39,154 bases of DNA, taken from Pseudanabaena sp. lw0831 (GTDB taxonomy: Bacteria; Cyanobacteriota; Cyanobacteriia; Pseudanabaenales; Pseudanabaenaceae). Under the pieces are notes generated by a model. That model was not told where the DNA came from, searched no databases, and saw only the letters and a program-made list of their open reading frames with translations. This document shows, one piece after another, positions 1-7,502 of the stretch. Each line of letters opens with the position of its first letter. Positions within the stretch are counted from its first letter, which is position 1. The DNA lies in NCBI RefSeq assembly GCF_016584665.1, contig NZ_BBJB01000046.1:1-39154 (forward strand), given 5' to 3'. The translations under genes and the position numbers were made by a program.

Positions 1-155
1 TTTTTGGGTTTTATATGGATCATTTTTTCCTTGGAGTTCCCTTATAGCGGTTTTCAAATGACCGATGTACAGAAAACACAAACAATTTGATGAATGGTGA
101 TGGTTGACATGGCATTTGGGCGATGAGGGAGATTGGTCTTGTTCTTCAGTAGTGA

Positions 156-500
156 TTAGGCGATCGCATAGCCTGAAACTTGGCGAATGTAAACGGGCTG
201 AAAGCCGATGACGATATCTTCTTTTGGTACACCCTTTTCTACGAGGGCTTGACCGATATCGAGTTCGGTATTATTGATTTGAATCCAAATTTTGCCATTT
301 TTAATATCTAAGTGCATGGAACAACCGTAAACTCGTGTTTTTTGATCCCATCCCACACCTAATACTTGATAGTGGTCGTGTTCTGTATCTGATAGAAACT
401 GTATCTCGATCTCGCCATGAGAGGGTTTGTAGGAGGCATAGTGTCCCAAAATCTCTTTGATGATGGAGCGATACTTGGCGATTTTTTCTAGATCTTCCAT
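156..500 (-). CDS. xisI: XisI-family protein (fdxN element excision controlling factor)
   Basis: 114 residues, the usual length for XisI. In Anabaena, XisI and XisH are needed for excision of the fdxN element by the recombinase XisF. Most cyanobacterial copies, like this one, have no visible excision element nearby, so their general role is unknown. The N-terminus (MEDLEKIAKYRSIIKEIL), the central VYGCSMHLDIKNGKIWIQ segment and the ending GFQPVYIRQVSGYAIA are typical of the family. The start overlaps the end of xisH by 13 nt, so the two are almost certainly co-translated. The last three codons lie in a HIP1-type GCGATCGCC site. The family is clear; a role in excision here is not supported. 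Confidence 0.93.
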   Translation of the reverse strand: MEDLEKIAKYRSIIKEILGHYASYKPSHGEIEIQFLSDTEHDHYQVLGVGWDQKTRVYGCSMHLDIKNGKIWIQINNTELDIGQALVEKGVPKEDIVIGFQPVYIRQVSGYAIA

Positions 501-901
501 GTGATAATTACCTCATTTTCGATATCGTAAACAAAGATTTCCAATTGATATTCAGCAATAACCATATAGGCAAACTCTTTTTGAAAAAAGCTTGCGTAGG
601 CAGTATTTGGAACTGCTAAAAATAGTTTGCGTTCTGGCTCTCTTGCTCTTAATGCTACTCGATAGTTAAGAAATTGTCCGATCGCTAGATGAAAGTCCGT
701 TAGCGATGAAGGATTGATAAAACTTTTGATCTCTACGGCGATTTTTTCATTATTGCGTTCGGCAGCAATAAGTTTTTCGGCTCCAAGATCTATATAAAAT
801 TCAACACCTCCAACTTTCAAGAAGAATGGGTCATCAGTAATCTGCCAACCATCTTTGATTAGGGCATTTCTGACAGCATCATGAAATAAATCTTTTGCCA
901 T
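488..901 (-). CDS. xisH: XisH-family protein (PD-(D/E)XK nuclease-like)
   Basis: 137 residues, full length for XisH. The family has a PD-(D/E)XK endonuclease-like fold. Here the expected residues are visible as D39 (in YIDLGAEK) and the pair E57/K59 (in IAVEIKSF), so the active site looks intact. XisH is required together with XisI for heterocyst-specific excision of the fdxN element in Anabaena; whether it cuts DNA is not established to my knowledge. A good ribosome binding site (AAGGAAA) precedes the ATG at 901. The gene follows the GNAT gene by 13 nt on the same strand and overlaps xisI, placing the pair at the end of the NB-ARC cassette. Confidence 0.93.
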   Translation of the reverse strand: MAKDLFHDAVRNALIKDGWQITDDPFFLKVGGVEFYIDLGAEKLIAAERNNEKIAVEIKSFINPSSLTDFHLAIGQFLNYRVALRAREPERKLFLAVPNTAYASFFQKEFAYMVIAEYQLEIFVYDIENEVIITWKI

Positions 902-914
902 TTCCTTTTTCCTT

Positions 915-1409
915 TTAACTTTTTCCTTGATTTTGAGGGTAAAGACAGATTCTGGCTACACTATTTACTATTTCTTGAGCCGTTAGAGTTTCTACTGTAA
1001 AACCATTGTCTTGATACCATTTGATTAGATTCGGGTTAGCATTAAGATCGTCTTGAGTTATTGACCCATGAAGCTTTTTGGTTCCTTTATCCTTAATATA
1101 TTTGACAAGAAATTCTAGTGTGGCAGTTCCTAGTCCCAGCCCTTGGTAGCTTTTCGGTTCTTGGTGAAAAAATGCATAAATGAGTTTTAGTCGGTTACAG
1201 ACTATGTTGTCTTCAAAGTGAATATCTCCTAGAAGCATTTCGTTAGGAGACTCAAAAACACAGTTGATATGACCGACCATATTCCTCAGTCCATGCAGCG
1301 AACGATAAACTTTGAGCAAAAGAATGGACTCATGCTCATTAACTTCAATTTGGTAATCACGCCCTTGTCTATCATAAATAGTCACAATACTTTTAGGAGT
1401 CATATTCAT
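915..1409 (-). CDS. GNAT-family N-acetyltransferase
   Basis: 164 residues. The C-terminal half carries the GNAT acetyl-CoA binding signature: YQGLGLGTA at about 88-96 forms the pyrophosphate loop after a beta strand (LKLIYAFF), and NPNLIKWYQDNGF at about 125-137 is the classical last helix. The N-terminal 60 residues are less typical. The substrate is unknown. The start ATG overlaps the stop of the NB-ARC/TPR gene by one base (TAATG), which suggests translational coupling. A second in-frame ATG lies two codons later. Acetyltransferases act as toxins or modifying enzymes in some conflict systems, but no such role is shown here. Confidence 0.8.
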   Translation of the reverse strand: MNMTPKSIVTIYDRQGRDYQIEVNEHESILLLKVYRSLHGLRNMVGHINCVFESPNEMLLGDIHFEDNIVCNRLKLIYAFFHQEPKSYQGLGLGTATLEFLVKYIKDKGTKKLHGSITQDDLNANPNLIKWYQDNGFTVETLTAQEIVNSVARICLYPQNQGKS

Positions 1410-3763
1410 TAGTTTTGGCGATCGCGTAGAAACTGGAGATTATTGCGAAAAGTTTTTGTATTTGGATGTTCCAAGCCTAACGAAACTTCCATAATTTCTA
1501 ATGCTTTCACATAGAGAGGTTCTGCTTCTTCATATCTGCCTTGCGAATAGTACAGCACTGCGAGGTTATTGATAATGGTGGCGACAGAGGGATGGCGCTC
1601 TCCTAACAGTTCTTGATACAGTACAAGGGCTTGTTTATACAGTGGTTTTGCTTCTTCATATCTGCCTTGCGAATCGTACAGCGCTGCGAGGTTGTTGATA
1701 CTGGTGGCGACAGAGGGATGGCACTCTCCTAACAGTTCTTGCTTCAGTGAAAGGGCTTGTTTATACAGTGGTTCTGCTTCTTCATATCTGCCTTGCGAAT
1801 AGTACAGAAATGCGAGGTTGTTGATATTGGTGGCGACATCGGGATGGCGATCGCCTAACAGTTCTTGCCTCAGTTCAAGGGCTTGTTTAAACAGAGGTTC
1901 TGCTTCTTCATATCTGCCTTGCGAAGAGTACAGCTCTGCGAGTTTGTTGATACTGGTGGCGACATCGGGATGGCGATCGCCTAACAGTTCTTGCCTCAGT
2001 TCAAGGGCTTGTTTAAACAGAGGTTCTGCTTCTTCATATCTGCCTTGCGATTTGTACACCGCTGCGAGGTTGTTGATACTGGTGGCGACAGAGGGATGGC
2101 GCTTTCCTAACAGTTCTTGCCTCAGTGAAAGGGCTTTTTTATGCAGAGGTTCTGCTTCTTCATATCTCCCTTGTGACTCGTACAGCCCTGCGAGGTTGTT
2201 GATACTGGTGGCGACAGAGGGATGGCGCTCTCCTAACAGTTCTTGCCTCAGTGAAAGGGCTTTTTTATGCAGAGGTTCTGCTTCTTCATATCTCCCTTGC
2301 GAATTGTACATCGCTGCGAGGTTGTTGATACTGGTGGCGACAGAGGGATGGCGCTCTCCTAACCGTTCTTGCGTAGCTGTCAAACATCTTTGATAGGGAT
2401 CTTCAGCAAGCGCATACAATCCTTGCCCGTAATAAAACGTTCCAACGCCTCCAAATGCCCAAACCAAATCTTCTTCAGGATTGAGAATATCACCCAGCAT
2501 TTCACGGCTCAGCATATCCAAATGAGGAATAGCGGGAGCTACCCTTGCAATCATATCTCGCGTTGGCGATTGGGGTATTTCTTTAGCTATAGCAAGCAAA
2601 CTATTTACAAATGCTTGCCGAAACTGATGATTCTCTTCAGCTTTTAATAGCTTTGCCCGAAAGAACTCGCGGACTAGCGTATGAATCTTATAAAAGTTGA
2701 ATTCATCATCAATTGGTTGAATCAAATACAAACTGTCTAGCTGCCCTCTAGCCTCATTGAGTTCCGCTTCCGTAATTTCGGCACTTGCTCCAATCTCAAC
2801 CACCAACTCCCACAAAATACCAACAGGAGAAAACAGTCCTAACAGCATCGCCACTCTCTGAGAGCCAGTACTGATATCATTCCAACTCAGTTGGATTGCT
2901 GCTTCTACACCGCGATCGCCATAAAACAGATACTTGCGTTCCCGTGCAATTGATTCATCGGCAAGATTTAACCTTTCTTGTAACTTGACAAAAGTCAGAA
3001 AGCGATTTTTGCTCAGATATTCACCGATTAACTCTATGCCCAAGGGTAAATAGCCCAGAGTGTTGCAAATCTCCTTGACGGTGACAAGTTCTTTATCTAC
3101 CTTTGCCACGCCAACTATTTTTCTTAACAGTTCCAGTGCTTTCTCCTCTGACAAAACATCCAGAGGCACAGACTCAAAACCCACATTCAATTCCCGTTCT
3201 CTCGTCGTTACCAATACCCGCACACGCGGATCGAGCGGCATCGCCACATCAGGAATGCTCTCCGCCTTCGGTACATCATCGAGAATCACCAATAACTTGC
3301 CAGTCTCAGGCAACCAGTTTTGCCAATACCATGCTGCTTGCTCATCTAGGCTAGCCGACTGCATCGGTTCGGGTAAATCCAGATAAGGACTAGCCATCGT
3401 CACCCCCGCCTGAGCCAAACCCATCTCTCGCAAGGACAACCAATACCGCGCCACATATTCCTGTTGGTAGCGAGTCGCATATTGCAGGGCAAGTTCCGTC
3501 TTACCGACACCGCCCATACCCTCTACCGCACAGACGATGACACCCTGCCCCTCTTGCAATTTTGTATGAATATCCGCAAGTTCTTCCTCTCGCCCCACAA
3601 AGTTTTTGGAACCCTGTCGCACATTGCTAGGAATTGACCGATCGGACTTTGGCGCTTGATGAATAACCGTTTTATTAACGCTTTGATCGAGATTAGCAGT
3701 CAAATTACCGCCAACCGAGACATCTTTGAGTCCTGTCTGATTAACTTGTTGTTGTTCGCTCAC
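1409..3763 (-). CDS. NB-ARC STAND ATPase with C-terminal TPR repeats (NLR-like)
   Basis: 784 residues. Order: a short glycine- and asparagine-rich N-terminus (about 10-36, GLKDVSVGGNLTAN), a FVGREEEL box (about 55-61), Walker A GMGGVGKTE (82-90), Walker B KLLVILDDV (about 156-164), a VLVTTRE sensor (about 184-190), a YLPLG box near 235, a winged-helix region, then eight 42-residue TPR units of kinesin-light-chain type from about 450. Seven of these contain SQGRYEEA. STAND ATPases of this kind are oligomerising sensors in bacterial defence and regulation. No catalytic effector domain is fused, so an effector must be recruited, perhaps through the N-terminal motif. The start is GTG, overlapping the DUF29 stop by 4 nt, with GGAG 8 nt upstream. 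Confidence 0.88.
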   Translation of the reverse strand: MSEQQQVNQTGLKDVSVGGNLTANLDQSVNKTVIHQAPKSDRSIPSNVRQGSKNFVGREEELADIHTKLQEGQGVIVCAVEGMGGVGKTELALQYATRYQQEYVARYWLSLREMGLAQAGVTMASPYLDLPEPMQSASLDEQAAWYWQNWLPETGKLLVILDDVPKAESIPDVAMPLDPRVRVLVTTRERELNVGFESVPLDVLSEEKALELLRKIVGVAKVDKELVTVKEICNTLGYLPLGIELIGEYLSKNRFLTFVKLQERLNLADESIARERKYLFYGDRGVEAAIQLSWNDISTGSQRVAMLLGLFSPVGILWELVVEIGASAEITEAELNEARGQLDSLYLIQPIDDEFNFYKIHTLVREFFRAKLLKAEENHQFRQAFVNSLLAIAKEIPQSPTRDMIARVAPAIPHLDMLSREMLGDILNPEEDLVWAFGGVGTFYYGQGLYALAEDPYQRCLTATQERLGERHPSVATSINNLAAMYNSQGRYEEAEPLHKKALSLRQELLGERHPSVATSINNLAGLYESQGRYEEAEPLHKKALSLRQELLGKRHPSVATSINNLAAVYKSQGRYEEAEPLFKQALELRQELLGDRHPDVATSINKLAELYSSQGRYEEAEPLFKQALELRQELLGDRHPDVATNINNLAFLYYSQGRYEEAEPLYKQALSLKQELLGECHPSVATSINNLAALYDSQGRYEEAKPLYKQALVLYQELLGERHPSVATIINNLAVLYYSQGRYEEAEPLYVKALEIMEVSLGLEHPNTKTFRNNLQFLRDRQN
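1430..2410 (-). repeat. 126-bp tandem DNA repeats encoding TPR units
   Basis: About eight tandem copies of a 126-bp unit encode the 42-residue TPRs of the NB-ARC protein. Several adjacent copies are nearly identical at the DNA level: phrases such as cttgcctcagt, caagggcttgttt and ggttctgcttcttcatatct recur every 126 bp. Such similarity implies recent duplication or gene conversion, and the copy number can be expected to vary between strains. Confidence 0.9.
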
Positions 3764-4191
3764 ACATTATCTCCAGAAACTAAAGCGATCGCCTCTTGAA
3801 TTACAAGATCGCGATCGACCATCTCACCCAACTCAGACGACTCATACTTTCCCTCAAAAGCGTCACCCGCAGCAGCATCTAACGCAATCTCATAGGCTTC
3901 TTCTATCGTCTCGCGAAGTTCTGAAGGTTCGCAATAATTTCCTTTAGCGTTACGCCGTTGGTTAGTACGCTGAATTTCTCGTACCGAGTTTTTAATTGAA
4001 AGATCCCACGATCTTGTAGTGCGATTTTCGGCACGTTGTTTGATCAGTTGCATCAGCAAGATTTTGGCAAAGCTATAAATCTTGTTCAGCTTGTCATCCT
4101 TGCTCATCTCTGTCATCTCCTCCACTATCAGCAATGCATCGGAGATATTGCCACTTAGCAAAAATCCCTTCAGTTCTAATAACTCTTCCAT
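3760..4191 (-). CDS. DUF29 family protein
   Basis: 143 residues and a full-length match to the DUF29 family, widespread in cyanobacteria and often multicopy. Family hallmarks: MEELLELKGFLLSGNISDAL, EMSKDDKLNKIYSFAKILL, the conserved RTTRSWDLSIKNSVREIQ and LGEMVDRDLVIQEAI. It is predicted all-helical and soluble, with no catalytic motif that I can see. The molecular function is unknown. It is translationally coupled to the NB-ARC/TPR gene, sharing 4 nt (GTGA), and starts 24 nt after the small upstream protein. This makes it a likely functional partner of the STAND ATPase; that link is inferred from context only. Confidence 0.9.
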   Translation of the reverse strand: MEELLELKGFLLSGNISDALLIVEEMTEMSKDDKLNKIYSFAKILLMQLIKQRAENRTTRSWDLSIKNSVREIQRTNQRRNAKGNYCEPSELRETIEEAYEIALDAAAGDAFEGKYESSELGEMVDRDLVIQEAIALVSGDNV

Positions 4192-4215
4192 ACTTTTAAC
4201 CTCTAGCTTCGTAGC

Positions 4216-4677
4216 TTAATCTATGGTTTGCTTAACTTTAAAAACAGCATCACCAGCCGCATTCACATCTCTTGCACCAATCTGCTCTACGCGATCACCT
4301 TTAGCATTCTGCACAATATCCGCCGCAACCCGATTCGCCGTTATTCCATCTAAACCTACCTGTATAATCTGCCCTGCATTGATTTCCTGTGCCAATTTTT
4401 GCAATAGTGCTGCAAAGGTTTCATCGTCATCCAACGCCACATCCAGATTTTTGGTAATAGTCTCAATAGCACTGCGATCGCCCGATTCCAACTTCATCAA
4501 AGCCTCATCAACCTTCGGAGATCTTCCCTGCAACTTGTTCTTAATTTGCTGCCACAGTTCAGGAATTTTAGCGATCGCCTCTGTCGTAAATTTCTTAGCT
4601 AGCTCACCCGCACCCGACTCAACAAACTTTTGAACTGCCAAACCTACCAATACACTAGCCGTTAAAGGATCTGCCAT
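4216..4677 (-). CDS. Small helical protein with glycine-rich C-terminal motif, conflict-system type
   Basis: 153 residues from the ATG at 4677. An upstream in-frame extension to 4827 is possible but its sequence looks non-native. The N-terminus MADPLTASVLVGLAVQKF begins a helical domain (about 1-110) of a type common at the start of cyanobacterial STAND-associated proteins. The C-terminal 45 residues change character to short strands: QIIQVGLDGITANRV, then AKGDRVEQIGARDVNAAGDAV. The VG/IG-x-x-D-V-x-A-G pattern loosely resembles the motif at the N-terminus of the NB-ARC protein and those at the other end of the window. I infer an adaptor or effector-associated protein and cannot name an activity. 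It leads the cassette. Confidence 0.7.
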   Translation of the reverse strand: MADPLTASVLVGLAVQKFVESGAGELAKKFTTEAIAKIPELWQQIKNKLQGRSPKVDEALMKLESGDRSAIETITKNLDVALDDDETFAALLQKLAQEINAGQIIQVGLDGITANRVAADIVQNAKGDRVEQIGARDVNAAGDAVFKVKQTID

Positions 4678-5002
4678 AGCCGTATTTCGATAACTTAGAT
4701 AAAAGTCATAATAACACTCACGGTAATTGTGATCGGGCAAATCCAAAAACTCAAAAACATAGGGATCTTTCCCTGCGCGGACTCGATTTTTTGTCCTTTC
4801 TGAGCCAAAGCAAAAATCTCTGCTCAATCCTTACTCATCGCTACTCGCTCAAACAAAGCCGAACCCTTCTGGCGCTTAGGAATCGATAAGATCGCTCATA
4901 AATTAAACTTCCATTTTTTACAGCAATTTAATTAGATTGTTCTCGCTCAGTTTATCTAAGTGAGAACAACCTTTTTTCGCTATTTGCGCTCCGATTTTAT
5001 AG
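4678..5002. other. Intergenic region upstream of the NB-ARC cassette
   Basis: 325 bases between the TPR gene and the first cassette gene, both on the minus strand. The cassette promoter is expected here, but I see no convincing -35/-10 pair. The upper part contains a hairpin (4937-4969). The stretch 4690-4827 is open as a reading frame joined to the 153-residue gene but does not look like protein. Confidence 0.5.
4937..4969. terminator. Hairpin downstream of the TPR gene
   Basis: Inverted repeat TTGTTCTCGCT / AGTGAGAACAA with one mismatch and an 11-nt loop. A T-run (ccttttttc) follows on the plus strand. On the minus strand, where the upstream gene would terminate, the stem is followed only by AT-rich sequence, so termination there is plausible rather than clear. 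Confidence 0.5.
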
Positions 5003-6214
5003 TTAGAAACTACCGCGCATAACTTTATTTAGCATTGCTTCAACCTGTGAGGCAAACTGGGTATGACTCATACCCAGTTGATCTAAGACGCTGAGCGATA
5101 ATTCTAGCGATCGCAAAGACTTGCCTTGATATTGATATTGAAACTGCGAACTACCACATAGCTGATATAGACAGGCTAAATCGTAGAGAGATTTGGCATA
5201 TTCAGGCATCATCTCGAATTGCTCAAAAGAGAGCGAAGCATCAAGTAATGAGTCTTCGGCAGTTTCGATCGCATCTTCATCAAGACTATCTAAGCCATCG
5301 AGCAATCGATATACATAGATGCGTCCTCGGATATGTTTGGCGATCGCAATCCCCCTCAGATATTGGTAATCACGGAAACGAGGCAGAACATTCACACGAA
5401 TACAGATCAGGCTATCTTCAACTTGGCGATCGCCTAGCAAAGCTTCAGCCATATCACAATATAAATAGCCAATTTCGATGGAATCAACAGGCTCTTTGAG
5501 TAGAGAGATCGCATCTTTGCTTAATTCAATAGCTAATTGCCATTGAGACTCAGCGATCGCAACTTTTACCATCCCTTTGAGCGCCTGCAACCGCAAAAAA
5601 TTATCGGAATTGGCTAAAGCAATATCGAGAGTACTTTGAAAAAGGCTAGATGCTTGATTAATATCACCAGAAGCCAAATACAATTGCCCTAAGTGGACGT
5701 AGCTTTTGGCGATCGTGCATTCGTCTTCTATTTCGAGTCGTGCTGACAGCGATCGTTCAAAGCTCATTAGCGCCGATTGAATATTATTTATTCGTAAATA
5801 ATATTGACCGATGGCATCATCGATCAGAGACATTCCTTCCTGATTATTGCGATAAGCTTTATAAGCGGTCGCCAAAACAGGTAAAACATCGCTCAATTCC
5901 CCTAATTCGAGGGCAAGAATTGCACGCACATAGAGCAAATAAGCTTCTTGTTCGCGATCGAGATCTAGATTTTGGCTTAAAGCTTCCCCAGCTTGTTGCA
6001 CAAGAGCTTCTGCTCTTTGCAATGATTCATATTGTTTTGTGGCAATTAGCTCTACGGCAAGATCAAGTAAAACTCTTATGGTCGTGCTAGAATCTTCCCC
6101 CACTTTTTCGCCAGTGGTTGTATTTTGAAGACATTGCTCAAAATAGGCGATCGCTAAGGTGCGATCCTGCTGCCGCAGTTGCTGTCCTTGAATCAGAAAT
6201 TCAGCTAATTTCAT
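5003..6214 (-). CDS. TPR-repeat protein of unknown function
   Basis: 403 residues from the ATG at 6214, chosen because GGAG lies 6 nt upstream; an in-frame TTG four codons earlier is part of that ribosome binding site. The protein is entirely helical with degenerate TPR units, the clearest being around AKSYVHLGQLYLASGDINQA and YAKSLYDLACLYQL. There is no signal peptide, membrane segment or catalytic motif, so it is probably a cytoplasmic scaffold. It stands alone: 325 nt precede the next gene and a hairpin at 6345-6383 lies upstream. The partner is unknown. Confidence 0.75.
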   Translation of the reverse strand: MKLAEFLIQGQQLRQQDRTLAIAYFEQCLQNTTTGEKVGEDSSTTIRVLLDLAVELIATKQYESLQRAEALVQQAGEALSQNLDLDREQEAYLLYVRAILALELGELSDVLPVLATAYKAYRNNQEGMSLIDDAIGQYYLRINNIQSALMSFERSLSARLEIEDECTIAKSYVHLGQLYLASGDINQASSLFQSTLDIALANSDNFLRLQALKGMVKVAIAESQWQLAIELSKDAISLLKEPVDSIEIGYLYCDMAEALLGDRQVEDSLICIRVNVLPRFRDYQYLRGIAIAKHIRGRIYVYRLLDGLDSLDEDAIETAEDSLLDASLSFEQFEMMPEYAKSLYDLACLYQLCGSSQFQYQYQGKSLRSLELSLSVLDQLGMSHTQFASQVEAMLNKVMRGSF

Positions 6215-6344
6215 GAGAAACTCCAAAATTATGCGTGTAAGCCACCTACTTATAGGCGTTACACTTCATAAATAATATCGTACCCATAATCATCTATCTC
6301 AAACTCATCCATGAGATTATAGCTGTCGCCTTTCTTAAAAAACA

Positions 6345-6383
6345 AAAAGTTATAGGCGGCGCGAATCGTCGCCTATAACTTTT
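6345..6383. terminator. Intergenic hairpin with GGCGGCG-type apex
   Basis: Perfect 14-bp stem (aaaagttataggcg / cgcctataactttt) extended by a wobble and two more pairs around cgaat. It lies just past the 3' end of the minus-strand hydrolase gene (stop at 6422) and probably terminates it. The apex belongs to the recurrent core described in the findings. Confidence 0.65.
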
Positions 6384-6421
6384 GTGCTAGTGGAGCTATA
6401 CAAATCAAGATTAGGGAATAT

Positions 6422-7198
6422 TCATGAGTTTCTTCTAAGTTCAATTTGTTGATTAATGGAAATTGCATGATTAAGGGCTAAAGAATTCCAAAAAGAACGA
6501 ATTTGATTGCTAACTGCTTGCCACTGCGAATAATGAAAGAAATGCTTTCCCTGATTACTCAACCAAAGGCGATCGCTATCTTTAAGATGTAATCTCCATT
6601 TTTGGTAGGCATTTTCGCCACCGCCACCAATAACATAGTCATCTAATGCACCACAAACTAACATTGGTACAGCAATCGGTGTCGGTGCGATGTATGTAGG
6701 TGCATAGAGCGAATGGGGAACCAGAGAATTATCAAGATCTTGCTTAAGCAAATTGGCTAGCCAAGACAACATCTCTCGATCGCGATAGCCAAATAGATAA
6801 AAGGCTGTCCGCATCAACATCGTTTCCCGACTACAACCTATTAACTGACGCTGCTCATAATAGTGACTATGCCAGCTAGTTGCTAAGTTAACTCCCACAG
6901 ATAACAAAGTTAGCGATCGCACCTGCTCGGGATATTGTTTTGCATAGAGCCACCCAACTAAACCCGCAATTCCATGTCCAACTAAATGCACGGAGCCTTT
7001 ACAAGTTTGTAAGTATTCGTGCAATGAGGCGATCGCTGTATTTAGATCGATTGCTTCGTCAGGGTTTTGGCAATATTCCCACTGGGCGATCTCATATTGT
7101 CGCGATAGCGATCGTAATAGTTGTAAATCAAAGCGGCGTAAAGATTGACTGGTGCAAATGCCGACAACCTGAGGCGAGGCGGACTGTTTAAAGGTCAT
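6422..7198 (-). CDS. Alpha/beta-hydrolase-fold protein lacking the nucleophile serine
   Basis: 258 residues. The fold is recognisable from VHLVGHGIAGLVGWLYAKQY (about 70-89), which aligns with the nucleophile elbow G-H-S-x-G-G of alpha/beta hydrolases, followed by PEQVRSLTLLSVG. The serine position is G76 here. A candidate acid (CGALDDYVIG) and a late histidine (GKHFFHYSQW) remain. Without the serine the usual hydrolase mechanism is not possible, so this may be a non-catalytic binding protein or use other chemistry. I believe related cyanobacterial proteins with glycine here exist, which would argue against a sequencing error. There is no signal peptide. The gene is monocistronic. Confidence 0.78.
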   Translation of the reverse strand: MTFKQSASPQVVGICTSQSLRRFDLQLLRSLSRQYEIAQWEYCQNPDEAIDLNTAIASLHEYLQTCKGSVHLVGHGIAGLVGWLYAKQYPEQVRSLTLLSVGVNLATSWHSHYYEQRQLIGCSRETMLMRTAFYLFGYRDREMLSWLANLLKQDLDNSLVPHSLYAPTYIAPTPIAVPMLVCGALDDYVIGGGGENAYQKWRLHLKDSDRLWLSNQGKHFFHYSQWQAVSNQIRSFWNSLALNHAISINQQIELRRNS

Positions 7199-7502
7199 AT
7201 TTGTATCAATTCTTATTGAAATTAATTATTATTAAATTTTAAATAATTGCTGTTGTTCGATCAATCAAAAAGAAAGGACTGAGCGACAAATAGTTACTTT
7301 TACTAAAATTTATTTCAGCAATCCCTGTAAAAAAAAGCATTTAGTCACTCAATCCTGCCAACGCATTTGAACTATGTGTAATGAAGCGTGCTGAGTCAAG
7401 CCGCATCAGAACATGAATGCTACTCTAGCACTATTGATTATTATTATCAATAGCAAACCAAAAAAAAGCGGTGCTTTTTTTTTGAGCGCAAAGCGCTGTA
7501 AT
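7199..7502. other. Intergenic region between the hydrolase and the WD40 pseudokinase
   Basis: 304 AT-rich bases between two minus-strand genes. It should hold the hydrolase promoter near 7200-7300 and, at 7460-7497, the terminator of the pseudokinase gene. I see no further gene or repeat. Confidence 0.5.
7460..7497 (-). terminator. Double hairpin terminator of the WD40 pseudokinase gene
   Basis: On the minus strand, just after the stop at 7503, come AGCGC-TTT-GCGCT (7485-7497) and then an A8-GC / GC-T8 stem with a 3-nt loop (7460-7482) ending in a T-run. This is the most conventional intrinsic terminator in the window. Confidence 0.75.

Noticed and set aside
156-901. XisHI as evidence of an fdxN-type excision element here
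   Set aside because: No XisF-like recombinase or nif genes are present and no recombination site pair could be recognised; XisHI genes are common outside such elements.
1430-2410. Regular repeats as a CRISPR array
   Set aside because: The period is 126 bp with no unique spacers and the sequence is in frame within a TPR gene.
1818-2647. Plus-strand open frames with repeated segments across the TPR array
   Set aside because: They are the complement of the 126-bp TPR repeats of the NB-ARC gene; their repetitiveness is inherited and the translations have no protein-like features.
4678-4827. N-terminal extension of the 153-residue protein
   Set aside because: The added residues are of odd composition, and the internal ATG at 4677 begins the characteristic MADPLTAS start.
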